From Acidobacteriota bacterium (lineage in GTDB: Bacteria; Acidobacteriota; Polarisedimenticolia; Gp22-AA2): a stretch of 55,457 nucleotides of DNA. The stretch's first letter is position 1; every line of letters starts with the position of its first letter. Under the pieces are notes generated by a model, which worked only from the letters and a program-made list of their open reading frames with translations, had not been told where the DNA came from and searched no databases. Of this stretch, positions 45,246 through 55,419 are shown piece by piece. Made by a program: the position numbers and the translations under genes. Location of the stretch: NCBI GenBank assembly GCA_003223135.1, contig QHXX01000101.1, forward strand, positions 1 through 55,457, given 5' to 3'.

Positions 45246-46021
45246 GCGGCATCCCGTCGGGCGGTCTCGGGCGGCTGCTCTCCGTGGTCTCCCCCGCGTT
45301 CGGGACCGCGACCACCCTCCTCATCACGGTCAACGTCGGAATGAGCCTGCTCATCCTGATTCTCTGGGGGACGAGCGGCTCGGCGGCGGGGCCGATGCGT
45401 TTTCTCTCTCCTCCCTGGCAGGCGCTGTACGTGTTCGGCGAGAAGGCGCTGCCGGTTGTCTTCCAGGGGGAACCCTGGCGACTGATCACGGCGAACTACC
45501 TGCACGGCGGGCTTCTGCACCTTCTCTTCAACTGCTACGCCCTCGCCACCTTGGGGCCCCTGATCGAGGAGTCGTTCGGCGCGCGCAAGTTTTTCGTCAT
45601 CTACACGGTCTGCGGCGTGTTCGCGTTTTTCCTGAGCGCGCTCTTCAGTCGGGCGCCCGCCGTGGGCGCCTCCGGAGCCTTGTTCGGTCTGATGGGATTC
45701 GGGATCGTCTACGGCCGCTTCCGCGGCGGCAGCGTCGGGCGGATGGTGGCCGACCAGTTGTTGCGCTGGGTGATCTACAGCGTCTTCATGTTCTTCATGC
45801 CGGGGATCGACAACATCGCGCACGTCGGCGGCCTGATCGCGGGCGGCGTGCTCGGGCTCCTCGTCACACCGGGCGAGCCGAAAATGCGCGCGGACGAGAT
45901 CGCCCTGCGGGTCCTCTCGGGCGGCGCGCTTTTCGCCACGCTCGCGTCGTTCGCCGCCGTGGCGTGGACGTACGCCGGTCACCTCGAGCAGCTGCGACAA
46001 TCGGGGCTGCTTCCGGGTTGA
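45242..46021 (+). CDS. Rhomboid-family intramembrane serine protease
   Basis: This 259-residue polytopic membrane protein has the catalytic serine in GASGALFG (S144) and the histidine in NIAHVGG (H194), with the oxyanion-side segment HLLFNCYAL. Six or seven hydrophobic helices are apparent. Rhomboids cleave single-span substrates within the membrane. The start at 45242 lies inside an ATGA overlap with a short upstream frame, and an N-terminal CPACGA motif just upstream may belong to this protein if a frame error exists. Confidence 0.9.
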   Translation: MSGIPSGGLGRLLSVVSPAFGTATTLLITVNVGMSLLILILWGTSGSAAGPMRFLSPPWQALYVFGEKALPVVFQGEPWRLITANYLHGGLLHLLFNCYALATLGPLIEESFGARKFFVIYTVCGVFAFFLSALFSRAPAVGASGALFGLMGFGIVYGRFRGGSVGRMVADQLLRWVIYSVFMFFMPGIDNIAHVGGLIAGGVLGLLVTPGEPKMRADEIALRVLSGGALFATLASFAAVAWTYAGHLEQLRQSGLLPG

Positions 46022-46053
46022 GCGGGTCGGACCCCGGGGCGGGCATGGGCCTT

Positions 46054-46353
46054 TCAGAGCGCCTCGAAATATCCCAGACAGCGCTCCTCCTCGGTGAGCT
46101 CCGCGCAGCGCCGGTCGACTTCCCCGTACTCCCCGGCGTTCGCCTCGGAGAAGGCGCGGTAGGAAGCCGGGTCGTCCCACACATCGATCGTCAGGTAACG
46201 CCCGGGGGTCTCGCGATCGCGCAGCAGCCTCGTCTCCCTGTAGCCCTTCCCCCCGCGGAAGAAACGCGCCCACGTCCCGCCGCTGGCGTAGTGTTCCTCG
46301 AACTCCCGGATCCGGTCCTTCCTGACGCGATATTCCCAGAGGATGTGCAGCAC
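46054..46353 (-). CDS. ABM-domain (antibiotic biosynthesis monooxygenase-like) protein
   Basis: This 99-residue protein starts MLHILWEYRVRKDRIREFEEHYA, contains TWARFFRGGKGYRETRLLRDRE and YLTIDVWDDPASYRAF, and fits a ferredoxin-like dimeric ABM fold. Function across this family ranges from heme-degrading to quinone-modifying enzymes to unknown. It starts 31 bases after tRNA-Phe on the same strand with GAGGAAG before the ATG, so the two are probably co-transcribed. It converges with the rhomboid gene, with a gap of 32 bases. Confidence 0.82.
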   Translation of the reverse strand: MLHILWEYRVRKDRIREFEEHYASGGTWARFFRGGKGYRETRLLRDRETPGRYLTIDVWDDPASYRAFSEANAGEYGEVDRRCAELTEEERCLGYFEAL

Positions 46354-46384
46354 GGGTCGCTTCCTCTCTTGCGTGCGGCAAAGA

Positions 46385-46460
46385 TGGTGCCGCGGGACGG
46401 AATTGAACCGCCGACGCAGGGATTTTCAGTCCCTCGCTCTACCGACTGAGCTACCGCGGC
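46385..46460 (-). tRNA. trnF: tRNA-Phe (anticodon GAA)
   Basis: On the minus strand the acceptor stem GCCGCGG pairs with CCGCGGC. The D arm is GCTC...GAGC, the anticodon stem AGGGA/TCCCT has loop CTGAAAA (anticodon GAA), and the T loop is TTCAATT. The discriminator is A and CCA is encoded. The length is 76 bases. A consensus promoter lies just upstream. Confidence 0.97.
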
Positions 46461-46491
46461 ACCCTCGGTGGGATGGTGCTGGAAGCGCTGG

Positions 46492-46521
46492 ATGCTAGCA
46501 ACCGGCCGCGCGGGCTGTCAA
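46492..46521 (-). promoter_or_regulatory. Sigma70-type promoter of tRNA-Phe
   Basis: Minus-strand TTGACA (46521-46516) and TAGCAT (46497-46492) are 18 bases apart. Transcription would start about 25 bases before the mature tRNA 5' end. The ABM gene is probably on the same transcript. Confidence 0.8.
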
Positions 46522-46547
46522 GACAGCGGTCGTGCGCGCCACGTCTC

Positions 46548-46576
46548 TTGCCCGGGGCTGCGGGCCGGGATAGAGT
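46548..46576 (+). promoter_or_regulatory. Candidate promoter of dps
   Basis: TTGCCC (46548-46553) and TAGAGT (46571-46576) are 17 bases apart, divergent from the tRNA-Phe promoter. It would give a leader of about 70 bases. Dps is often controlled by OxyR, PerR or stationary-phase factors, but no such site is recognised here. Confidence 0.5.
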
Positions 46577-46652
46577 AACGTCCTCGGCCGAGCCATGGAA
46601 CACACGGGTCCGGGGACCGGACCCGGAATCGGCGTTCCCCAGGGAGGAAGCG

Positions 46653-47135
46653 ATGCACAGGACGAAGAACGATCTGCCGGAAAAGGTGAGGACACAAGTC
46701 GTGGGGCTTCTCCAGGAGCGCCTGGCCGACTGCATCGACCTGGTGATGCAGGCCAAGCAGGCGCACTGGAACGTCAAGGGTCCGAGTTTCATCGCCCTCC
46801 ACGAGCTGTTCGACAAGGTCTACGAACACACGCAGGACTACGCCGATCTGATTGCGGAGCGCATCGTCCAGCTCGGCGGGATCGCCGAGGGGACGGTCCG
46901 CGCCGCCGCCAAGCGGTCCAAGCTGCAGGAATATCCGCCCGCGATCGCGAGCGGGAAGGAGCACGTGGAGGCGCTTTCGCGCGCCCTGGCGTACTTCGGC
47001 GAGACGGCCAGGAAGGCGATCGGTCAGACGGACGAGATCGGCGACAAGGGCACCGCCGACATCTTCACCGAGATTTCACGAGGCATGGACAAGGACCTCT
47101 GGTTCGTCGAGGCCCACTCCCAGGCCGATCACTGA
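46653..47135 (+). CDS. dps: Dps family ferritin-like DNA-protection protein
   Basis: This 160-residue four-helix protein carries the inter-subunit ferroxidase ligands H38, H50, D54, D65 and E69 in the segment [11 protein letters not shown]...[22 protein letters not shown], aligning with E. coli Dps at a constant offset. Dps dodecamers oxidise and store iron and protect DNA from peroxide. The N-terminus is short and only mildly basic, so DNA binding is less certain. GGGAGGAAG precedes the ATG. Confidence 0.94.
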   Translation: MHRTKNDLPEKVRTQVVGLLQERLADCIDLVMQAKQAHWNVKGPSFIALHELFDKVYEHTQDYADLIAERIVQLGGIAEGTVRAAAKRSKLQEYPPAIASGKEHVEALSRALAYFGETARKAIGQTDEIGDKGTADIFTEISRGMDKDLWFVEAHSQADH

Positions 47136-47161
47136 ACGGAAGGGGTTCCGGACGTCCTCGG

Positions 47162-48316
<1,155 letters not shown>

Positions 48317-48371
48317 CGGTTCGATCACCTTTGGTGGTCGGGGTTTCGGGGTCTCCGGGGAGAGCGCGGTC

Positions 48372-48400
48372 ATCTTAGGATAATCCTCAGGGGCTGTCAA
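48372..48400 (-). promoter_or_regulatory. recA: Sigma70-type promoter of recA
   Basis: Minus-strand TTGACA (48400-48395) and TAAGAT (48377-48372) are 17 bases apart. The -10 box includes the A and T of an in-frame upstream ATG (48373), so the transcript should begin downstream of that codon and use ATG 48316. Confidence 0.8.
48377..48387 (-). promoter_or_regulatory. Inverted repeat in the recA promoter spacer
   Basis: AGGAT and ATCCT flank one A, forming a perfect 5-1-5 inverted repeat between the -35 and -10 boxes. A repressor bound here would block RNA polymerase. A LexA operator is one possibility; neither the E. coli nor the Bacillus type of SOS box is seen. Confidence 0.35.
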
Positions 48401-48596
48401 CGCGCGTGGGTTCGCGGACGCGGCCGGGGATAAGATGTCGCAAGACCCGGGCCAGCGGCAAATGGGCCGTCCGCAAGGGTTTCGCGCCGACCGGGCGCGC
48501 GCCGGCGGACGCGTCGGCTCGTTGACGTCCTCCAGCGGGCAGCGTGTCGGCGGAGGTACCCCGGGGGGCGCTCCGCAATTCGCCAGCACACTTTTC
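48401..48596. other. Middle of the recA-mltD divergent gap, no gene seen
   Basis: The gap between recA and mltD is 352 bases. Its outer parts hold the two promoters. Between them I see only GC-rich sequence, with no RNA gene or repeat, and no coding frame with a recognisable product. A frame open upstream of mltD carries no recognisable domain. Confidence 0.6.
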
Positions 48597-48625
48597 TTGA
48601 CACGCCGGGGAGCCCCCTCTATATT
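48597..48625 (+). promoter_or_regulatory. Sigma70-type promoter of mltD
   Basis: TTGACA (48597-48602) and TATATT (48620-48625) are 17 bases apart. Transcription would start near 48632, giving a leader of about 37 bases. It makes the upstream in-frame starts of mltD unlikely. Confidence 0.8.
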
Positions 48626-48668
48626 GAGGTTGCGATCGGCGGACCGGTCATCGCCGATCATTTTTGTT

Positions 48669-50828
48669 ATGAGACACAACGTGCTTTCCCGGTCGTACCT
48701 GGCCCTGGGTCTCCTGACCCTCCTGGCGGTCGCCTGCGCCACCACGGGCCCCGGCGCCCCCGATACGACACCCGCGCCTGCGTCCCAGAGCGACCCGCGC
48801 GCGGTCGAGAGAACCGCCGCCCCCGAGCAGAGCGCCGCCGACAGTTCAGGAGATCGCGTGGTCCCGGTCGTGGCGCGCGAGACGACGCCCGACAGGACGC
48901 GCCGCGAGTCGGTGCCCGCGCGCGTGCGTGAGGTGCGCGAGCAGATGGAGGAGGCCTACCAGGCGGGTCTCGAGGCGTACCAGGCGGGTCGTTTCGACGA
49001 GGCCAAGGAGCACTTCGACCGTGCCGTGGATCTCGTCCTGTCGAGCGACATCAACCTCGAGGAGCAGCCGGCGTTCAAGAAGGCGTTCGACGAAATCGTG
49101 CGCAACATATCGGACATGGACGCCGACCTGTACAGCCGCGACAGCGAGCCCACGGGACAGGATGAGCGCTCGCCCCTCGACGAGCTGAAGGACATCACGA
49201 CCTACCTGCCGCCCGAGGAGGCGGAAAAGGAGCGCCAGAAGATCCAGCAGGTCGTGGGCAAGATCTCGTACGACATTCCGGTCGTCCTGAATCCGCGGGT
49301 GCTGGCGTACATCGAGGCGTTCCAGACTCGCCTCAGGGACGATTTCGAGGCCGGTCTGAAGCGATCCGGGGCCTACCTGCCGATGATCAAGAAAATCTTC
49401 CGCGAGGAAGGGCTGCCCGAGGATCTGGCCTACATGGCGCACCAGGAATCGGCGTTCAAGCTGAACGCCTACTCGCGCGCCCGCGCCAAGGGGATGTGGC
49501 AGTTCATGTCGTTCACCGGCCGCAAGTACGGTCTCAGGATGGACCTGTGGGTGGACGAGCGCGGCGATTTTGAGAAAGCGACGCGCGCCGCGGCCACCTA
49601 TCTCAAAGAGCTGTACACGCGCTACGGCGACTGGTACCTGGCGATGGCCGCGTACAACGCCGGCGAGGGGAAGATCGACCGTGCCCTGGGCCGGTCGCGC
49701 GCCAAGGACTACTGGACCCTGACCAAGACCCGCTACATTCGCACCGAGACCAAGTGGTACGTGGCCGCGATTCTCGCGTCGATTCTGATCGACAAGTCGC
49801 CCGAGGACTACGGTTTCTTCGTGGACACCGATCCTGAACTGAAGTGGGACGAGGTGACCGTGGACAAGGCCACCGACCTCCAGGTCATCGCCGGAGCCGC
49901 CGGGGCGACGCTGGAGACGATCCGGGCCCTCAACCCGGAGCTGCGCGGTCTGCTGACCCCACCGAACCGGGACGCCTACACGCTGCGCGTCCCGGACGGC
50001 GCGCAGGACGACGTCGTCGCGAAGCTGGAGACGCTGCCGGACGAGGAGAGGGTCTCCTGGACCCTGCACGAAGTCCGGGCGGGCGAGACCTTCTCGTTCA
50101 TTGCGCGCAAGCACGGCGTTCCGGTGCGCGCCGTCCTCGACGCCAACCCGCGTTACGCCGGCAAGCGCCTGCGCCGCGGCTGGGTCCTGAACATCCCGAT
50201 CTCAAAGAGCATGCCCCAGGTCGCCCTGGCGCGGGCCAGCGAAGATCCGACCTACGACGTGGGTGAGAAGATCGTGCACCGCGTGCGCAGGGGCGAGACC
50301 CTGCAGAGGATCGCCGCCACGTACCGCACGACCGTCGCCAACCTCAGGCGCTGGAACAACCTGAGCGGCGCGACGATCCGCCCGGGGCAGCGGCTCATCG
50401 CCTATTACGGCGAGAGGGGGAGCGGTCCGCGCCCGGACCAGGACGCGCCGAGCGCGGCCGTGTCGGTCAGCGGCGGGCGCCTGGAGTACAGGGTGCAGAT
50501 GGGAGATACTCTCGCCTCGATCGCCCTCAAGTTCGGCGTCTCGTCGGACGACCTGTGCCGCTGGAACAATCTCCCGCCCGACGCGATCGTGCGGCCGGGA
50601 GACCGGGTCCTGGTGGGCGAGACCGAGGCTCCCTCGGGCGTCCCCGGCAGCGGCTCCGGCACCAAGAGCGGCCGCGAGGGTCTCATCAGGCATCGGGTGA
50701 AGGCGGGCGAGACGCTGCACCGCATCGCGCGACTATACGACGTGACCGTGAGCCAGGTGCGCGCCTGGAACCGCCTGGCCAGCAACACCATCTACCCCGG
50801 CCAGGTCCTGACCATCCGCGGTCTCTAG
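48669..50828 (+). CDS. mltD: Membrane-bound lytic murein transglycosylase D (lipoprotein with LysM repeats)
   Basis: This 719-residue protein begins with a lipoprotein signal ([11 protein letters not shown], Cys at about residue 19), followed by a disordered segment, a short TPR-like helix pair ([22 protein letters not shown]) and the SLT catalytic domain. The catalytic glutamate lies in MAHQESAF, and AKGMWQFM and [12 protein letters not shown] follow. Three clear LysM modules and one or two degenerate ones occupy the C-terminal third. It cleaves peptidoglycan glycan strands with formation of anhydro ends. It is longer than E. coli MltD (about 450 residues). Confidence 0.93.
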   Translation: MRHNVLSRSYLALGLLTLLAVACATTGPGAPDTTPAPASQSDPRAVERTAAPEQSAADSSGDRVVPVVARETTPDRTRRESVPARVREVREQMEEAYQAGLEAYQAGRFDEAKEHFDRAVDLVLSSDINLEEQPAFKKAFDEIVRNISDMDADLYSRDSEPTGQDERSPLDELKDITTYLPPEEAEKERQKIQQVVGKISYDIPVVLNPRVLAYIEAFQTRLRDDFEAGLKRSGAYLPMIKKIFREEGLPEDLAYMAHQESAFKLNAYSRARAKGMWQFMSFTGRKYGLRMDLWVDERGDFEKATRAAATYLKELYTRYGDWYLAMAAYNAGEGKIDRALGRSRAKDYWTLTKTRYIRTETKWYVAAILASILIDKSPEDYGFFVDTDPELKWDEVTVDKATDLQVIAGAAGATLETIRALNPELRGLLTPPNRDAYTLRVPDGAQDDVVAKLETLPDEERVSWTLHEVRAGETFSFIARKHGVPVRAVLDANPRYAGKRLRRGWVLNIPISKSMPQVALARASEDPTYDVGEKIVHRVRRGETLQRIAATYRTTVANLRRWNNLSGATIRPGQRLIAYYGERGSGPRPDQDAPSAAVSVSGGRLEYRVQMGDTLASIALKFGVSSDDLCRWNNLPPDAIVRPGDRVLVGETEAPSGVPGSGSGTKSGREGLIRHRVKAGETLHRIARLYDVTVSQVRAWNRLASNTIYPGQVLTIRGL

Positions 50829-50888
50829 ACCGCGCCCCGGTCGCCGCGAATCCCGTTCCTCCGTGTGGTCTTGCCCGCGGGCGTTTGC

Positions 50889-50894
50889 TAAGAT
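50889..50894 (+). promoter_or_regulatory. Possible -10 box of the TPR lipoprotein gene
   Basis: TAAGAT at 50889-50894 equals the -10 box of recA. No -35 box with good spacing is seen (TTGCCC at 50871 is only 12 bases away). Start of transcription near 50901 would leave a leader of only about four bases before ATG 50905. Confidence 0.3.
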
Positions 50895-50904
50895 CCCGCA
50901 TCGC

Positions 50905-51999
50905 ATGACTTGTCTAGGTTCGGCCCGCGCCTGCGCCGTGGTCACGGCGCTCCTGTGCGCCGGCCTCTCCGGCTGCGCCGGCGACGGCCGCGACGCGGGG
51001 CCGCCCGCCCCGGGCGCTCCTCCCGCCGAATCGTTGCAGACCATCCTGGCCCACGCGGACGCCGCCTTCCGGGACGGCGACTACCTCGAGGCGCAGAACG
51101 CCTACGAGCAGGCCGTTCAGATCGACCCGGAGCAGTCGCGCGCCACCACCAACCTGGCGACCTGCTACCTGAAGAACCGGATGGTGAAGAGAGCCGGGGA
51201 CCGGCTGCGGACGTTCCTGGCGCGCCACCCGGAGGACGCCGTCGCGCGGCTGGTGCTGGCACGTGTGCTGGTGCGTCAGGGAGAGCTGGCCGGGGCCGCG
51301 GACGCGCTTCGCGAAGTGCTGCGCACCCATCCCGACGTCGTGATGGCCCACTACAACCTGGGCCAGGTCGCGTACCGCAGCCGCCTCTACGACGAGGCGG
51401 AGGAGCACCTCAAGCGCGCCGTCGAGCTGAAGCCCGACCTGCCGGACGCCCACTACACGCTCGGTCTCACCTATCTGGCCCTGAAGCGGTACCCCGAGGC
51501 GATCGCCTCCCTGGAGAAAGCCGCGCAGGTCGATCCGAAGCACGTGGGAGCGCGATTCAATCTGGCGAACGCCTATGTCCGGTCCGGGCGCATGCAGGAG
51601 GCGGCGAAGCAGCAGGCGGTGTATGCCGAGCTGAGCGGCCGCAGCAAATCGCAGCAGGAGAAAGAGGTCCAGATCAAGGCCAGCAGCGTGAAGGCGATCC
51701 AGTACATGCTCGACAAGAAATATCCGGAGGCGCTTGCGGAGTATCGGGCGCTCGCCGGGCGCTTCCCGGACCACGCTCCGATCTACAGCTCGATGGGCCA
51801 GCTGTTGATACTCCTGGGGCGGCGCGACGAGGCGTTCGAGGCCCTCACGAGGGCGACCGGGCTCGATCCGAAGCTGAGCGACCCGCACTATCTTCTGGCC
51901 GGTCTGTACCGCGAGCGGGGGGATCAGCAGGCGGCCGAGCGGGAGCTGACGACCTTCGCCGCCCTCGAGGCGATTCCCGAGGGGAAGTCGGGGTACTGA
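50905..51999 (+). CDS. TPR-repeat lipoprotein
   Basis: This 364-residue protein begins with a signal sequence ending in a lipobox (LCAGLSGC, Cys at about residue 23). The mature part is built from TPR units, for example AFRDGDYLEAQNAYEQAVQIDP, YDEAEEHLKRAVELKPDLPDAHYTLG and RYPEAIASLEKAAQVDP, with a last pair near residues 300-345. TPR proteins serve as scaffolds. The stop overlaps the start of the ASPIC/UnbV gene (TGATG), so the two are co-translated and probably act together at the cell envelope. Confidence 0.9.
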   Translation: MTCLGSARACAVVTALLCAGLSGCAGDGRDAGPPAPGAPPAESLQTILAHADAAFRDGDYLEAQNAYEQAVQIDPEQSRATTNLATCYLKNRMVKRAGDRLRTFLARHPEDAVARLVLARVLVRQGELAGAADALREVLRTHPDVVMAHYNLGQVAYRSRLYDEAEEHLKRAVELKPDLPDAHYTLGLTYLALKRYPEAIASLEKAAQVDPKHVGARFNLANAYVRSGRMQEAAKQQAVYAELSGRSKSQQEKEVQIKASSVKAIQYMLDKKYPEALAEYRALAGRFPDHAPIYSSMGQLLILLGRRDEAFEALTRATGLDPKLSDPHYLLAGLYRERGDQQAAERELTTFAALEAIPEGKSGY

Positions 52000-53753
52000 T
52001 GGCCGCATCGAGCCCGCAGGGAAGGCCCGCCCTGTACGTCGCACTTGTCATCGCGAGTCTTGGGGCGGCCGCACCCGGACCCGGTGAGCGGGCCGGCGCG
52101 TCCGCCGTGGCGCGCGTGACCTTCACCGACGCGACCCTGCCGGCGGGTCTGGGCAGCGTCGTCCACGTCCACGGCGGCACGGGCCGGAAGTACTACATCG
52201 AGACCGTGCCCCCGGGGGCCTGCTGGCTCGACTACGACCGCGACGGCTGGCAGGACATCTACTTCGTGCAAAGCGGGCCGCTCCCCGGGACCCCGCGCCC
52301 CGCCGGGTCACCGCACTCGCGCCTGTTCAGGAACACGGGGAACGGGACGTTCGTCGACATGACCGAGAAGGCAGGGGTCGCCAATGCCTCGGGCTACGGC
52401 AATGGCTGCACGGTCGCCGACTACGACAACGACGGCGACGAGGATCTCTACGTCACGAACTTCGGCCCTTCGATCCTGTATCGCAACAACGGCGACGGCA
52501 CGTTCACTGACGTCACCGAATCGGCCGGCGTGAAGAACGGCCTGTACGCGACGGGCGCCGCCTGGGCCGACTACGACAACGACGGCCGGCTGGACCTCTT
52601 CGTGGCCAACTACGTCGACTTCACCATGGACGACCAGAAATTCTGCGGCAGCGTGCGCGCCAACCGCCGCTCGTATTGTCACCCGGACGCCTACGGTGGC
52701 CTGCCCGACGTGCTGTACCACAACGAGGGGAACGGCCGATTCAAGGAAGTAGCTCGCGCCTCCGGCATCTGGGACCCGGACGGCAAGGGGCTCGGGGTGG
52801 TCTGGCTCGACTACGACCTCGACGGCGACCAGGACCTCTACGTCGCCAACGACGCGACGCCCAACATGCTGTACCGCAACAACGGCAACGGCCGCTTCAC
52901 CGACGTGACAGCGCTCGCGGGGGTCTGCTGCAGCGAAGACGGCAAACCCCAGTCCGGCATGGGCGTCGACGCCGGCGATCTGGACGGGGACGGCTGGCAG
53001 GATCTCTTCGTGACCAACCTGAGCAACGAGACCAACGAGTTCTACCGCAACCTCGGTGGCAAAGGGCCCTTCTCCGTCGACACGTACCCGGCGGGGCTGG
53101 GCGAGGTCAGTCTCCTGATGACCGGCTGGGGGACCGACATGTTCGACTACGACAACGACGGCGACCTGGACATCGTCGTGACCAACGGGCACCCGATGGA
53201 CGACATCGAGCTGGACAGCGACATCATCACCTACGCCGAGCGGCCGTTCCTGTTCGAGAACGACGGGCGCGGCAGGTTCGCCGAGGTCGGCCGGGAGCGC
53301 GGCGCCTACTTCGGCGCCCTGGACGTCGGACGCGGTCTGGCGACCGCCGACTACGACAACGACGGCGACGTCGACCTCGTGGTCGCGACGAGCAACCGAA
53401 GGGTGACCCTGCTGCGCAACGACGGCGGCAACGCCGCCGGCCACTTCATCACCCTGAGGCTGGAGGGTGTGCGCTGCAACCGGGACGCCATTGGCGCGCG
53501 CGTCACGGTACGCGCCTCCGGCCACTCCCAGGTCCGCGAGGTCCGCAGCGCCTCCTCGTACCTGTCGCAGAACGACATGCGCCTGCACATCGGTCTCGGC
53601 GAGGCGACGCAGATCGACTCGATCGAGATCCGCTGGCCGGCGAAGGTGAAGAAGGTCGAAAAGATCGGTCCCGTCGCGGCCGACCAGTTCCTCGTCATCC
53701 GCGAGGGGAGCGGCATCGTCGCGAAGTCGGGGCCTGGCATCGCGGCTCGCTGA
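51999..53753 (+). CDS. CRTAC1-like protein with FG-GAP/VCBS repeats and ASPIC/UnbV domain
   Basis: This 584-residue secreted protein has a signal-like N-terminus (ALYVALVIASLGAAAPG). Repeats of the type DYDNDGDxDLYVTN occur about seven times and form a calcium-binding beta-propeller, with cues such as NNGDGTFTDVTESAG. The C-terminal ASPIC/UnbV domain is recognised by LRLEGVRCNRDAIGARVTV and DSIEIRWPAKVKKVE. Such proteins are frequent in Acidobacteriota and Planctomycetota, with largely unknown roles in adhesion or carbohydrate binding. Translation is coupled to the TPR lipoprotein. Confidence 0.9.
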   Translation: MAASSPQGRPALYVALVIASLGAAAPGPGERAGASAVARVTFTDATLPAGLGSVVHVHGGTGRKYYIETVPPGACWLDYDRDGWQDIYFVQSGPLPGTPRPAGSPHSRLFRNTGNGTFVDMTEKAGVANASGYGNGCTVADYDNDGDEDLYVTNFGPSILYRNNGDGTFTDVTESAGVKNGLYATGAAWADYDNDGRLDLFVANYVDFTMDDQKFCGSVRANRRSYCHPDAYGGLPDVLYHNEGNGRFKEVARASGIWDPDGKGLGVVWLDYDLDGDQDLYVANDATPNMLYRNNGNGRFTDVTALAGVCCSEDGKPQSGMGVDAGDLDGDGWQDLFVTNLSNETNEFYRNLGGKGPFSVDTYPAGLGEVSLLMTGWGTDMFDYDNDGDLDIVVTNGHPMDDIELDSDIITYAERPFLFENDGRGRFAEVGRERGAYFGALDVGRGLATADYDNDGDVDLVVATSNRRVTLLRNDGGNAAGHFITLRLEGVRCNRDAIGARVTVRASGHSQVREVRSASSYLSQNDMRLHIGLGEATQIDSIEIRWPAKVKKVEKIGPVAADQFLVIREGSGIVAKSGPGIAAR

Positions 53754-53812
53754 GGTCGGCGCGGCGGGCCAGCGCGGCTTCCCTTCTGTAGTGTGCGACC
53801 TCTCATGTTCGC

Positions 53813-53842
53813 TTGACGGCGGCCGGCGGCCGCCGCTAACAT
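53813..53842 (+). promoter_or_regulatory. Sigma70-type promoter of the ComM gene
   Basis: TTGACG (53813-53818) and TAACAT (53837-53842) are 18 bases apart, the spacer being very GC-rich. Transcription would start near 53849, leaving an 80-base leader before ATG 53929. Confidence 0.65.
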
Positions 53843-53928
53843 TCACGCACCGCAACCGCGTCCCGGAGAGCCGACGGTCGCGGCGCGGGCGGCCCGCGCG
53901 GCTGGCCGCCCGGCCGCCGGAGCCGTCC

Positions 53929-55419
53929 ATGCTGGCCCGGGTCCGGAGCGCCACGCTCCTCGGCATCGAAGCGATTCCATTGTTCGTCGAGTGCGACATC
54001 AACCGCGGCCTGCCCGGCATCCACACGGTCGGCCTGCCCGACGCCGCGGTGCGCGAGAGCGCCGACCGGGTACGCGCCGCCATCCGCAACGCGGGATTCG
54101 ACATGCCCCCGCGCCGCATCACCATCAGCCTGGCCCCCGCCGACTTGCGCAAGCAGGGATCGGGCCTGGACCTGCCGATCGCTCTGGGGATTCTCGCGGC
54201 GAACGGCGACGTGCCCCCGCACCGGCTCGCCGATCTCCTGGTCCTCGGGGAGCTGGCCCTCGACGGCAGCGTCCGACGGGTGCCGGGCTGCCTGCCCGCT
54301 GCGCTCCTGGCGCGCGGAAGCGGCATCCACGAGATGATCGTGCCGCGCGCCAATCACGAAGAGGCGCTGTCGGTTCCGGGCCCGGGCGTGCACGGCGTCG
54401 AGCGCCTGCTGGATGCGGTCGCGGTGCTGCGCGGCGAGCGCCGTCCCGAGCGCGCCACGGCCGCGAGCTACCAGCCGTCGACCCATCCGCCCGGTCTCGA
54501 CCTCTCCGAGGTGAAGGGGCAGGCGCACGCCAAGCGGGCGCTCGAGGTGGCGGCGGCCGGCGGCCATCACCTTCTCATGATCGGACCGCCCGGCTGCGGC
54601 AAGACGATGCTCGCCCGGCGTCTCGCCGGCATCCTGCCGCCCCTCGGCCTGGAGGAATCGATCGAGGTCACCTGCGTCTACAGCGCCGCCGGGCTGCTGC
54701 GCGAACCTGGCCTCTTGAGGACGCGTCCCTTCCGGGCGCCGCACCACACGATCAGCGGCGTCGGGCTGGTCGGCGGCGGGCGCCTGCCGCGTCCCGGTGA
54801 GGTGACCCTGGCGCACCACGGTGTTTTGTTTCTCGACGAGATGGCGGAGTTCGGCCGGACCACGCTGGACGTCCTGCGGCAGCCGCTCGAGGACGGCCTG
54901 ATCGTGATCAACAGGATCGGGTACTCGGCCAGGATGCCCTGCCGCTTCACCCTGGTGGGGGCGATGAACCCTTGCGTCTGCGGGAACCTGGGACGATCCG
55001 ACAGGCCGTGCGCCTGCGCGCCCGCGATGATCGCGCAGTATCGCAACCGGGTTTCGGGGCCGCTGCTCGATCGCTTCGACGTCCAGGTAGAGGTGCCGCC
55101 TCTGTCGCTGGGGGATCTCGCTCAGACGGTCCCTGCTGAACCGTCCGCCACCGTCGCCACGCGCATCGCGGCTGCGCGACATCAATCGGTAGCGGGTCCA
55201 GAACCGCCGGTGACGCCAGCGGGCCGGCGGATCCTCCACCAGGCGATTCGCCATCTCGGTCTCTCGGCGCGCGCGCACGACTCTGTGCTCCGCGTCGCGC
55301 GCACGATCGCGCTCCTCGAAGGCGCCACCTCGACCCAACCGCAGCACATCGCCGAAGCCGTCCAGTACCGCTGCCTCGACAAGCCGGCCAAGCACCCACA
55401 GGAAGCGGACGGAGATTGA
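53929..55419 (+). CDS. comM: ComM/YifB-family Mg-chelatase-like AAA ATPase
   Basis: This 496-residue protein has an N-terminal ChlI-like domain (GLPGIHTVGLPDAAVRESADRVRAAI, ISLAPADLRKQGSGLDLPIALGIL) and an AAA+ core with Walker A GPPGCGKTMLARRLAGILPPL and Walker B GVLFLDEMAEF. A four-cysteine segment (NPCVCGNLGRSDRPCAC) and the C-terminal domain follow. ComM is a hexameric helicase that promotes branch migration in natural transformation. The start MLARVRSATLLGIEA fits the family; upstream sequence in the same frame does not. Confidence 0.94.
   Translation: MLARVRSATLLGIEAIPLFVECDINRGLPGIHTVGLPDAAVRESADRVRAAIRNAGFDMPPRRITISLAPADLRKQGSGLDLPIALGILAANGDVPPHRLADLLVLGELALDGSVRRVPGCLPAALLARGSGIHEMIVPRANHEEALSVPGPGVHGVERLLDAVAVLRGERRPERATAASYQPSTHPPGLDLSEVKGQAHAKRALEVAAAGGHHLLMIGPPGCGKTMLARRLAGILPPLGLEESIEVTCVYSAAGLLREPGLLRTRPFRAPHHTISGVGLVGGGRLPRPGEVTLAHHGVLFLDEMAEFGRTTLDVLRQPLEDGLIVINRIGYSARMPCRFTLVGAMNPCVCGNLGRSDRPCACAPAMIAQYRNRVSGPLLDRFDVQVEVPPLSLGDLAQTVPAEPSATVATRIAAARHQSVAGPEPPVTPAGRRILHQAIRHLGLSARAHDSVLRVARTIALLEGATSTQPQHIAEAVQYRCLDKPAKHPQEADGD

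Noticed and set aside
48317-48373. Upstream ATG 48373 as the recA start (403 residues)
   Set aside because: It lies within the predicted -10 box, and ATG 48316 has a good ribosome-binding site and gives the usual RecA N-terminus.
48435-48668. In-frame upstream extension of mltD
   Set aside because: It would begin before the promoter and would bury the lipoprotein signal inside the protein.
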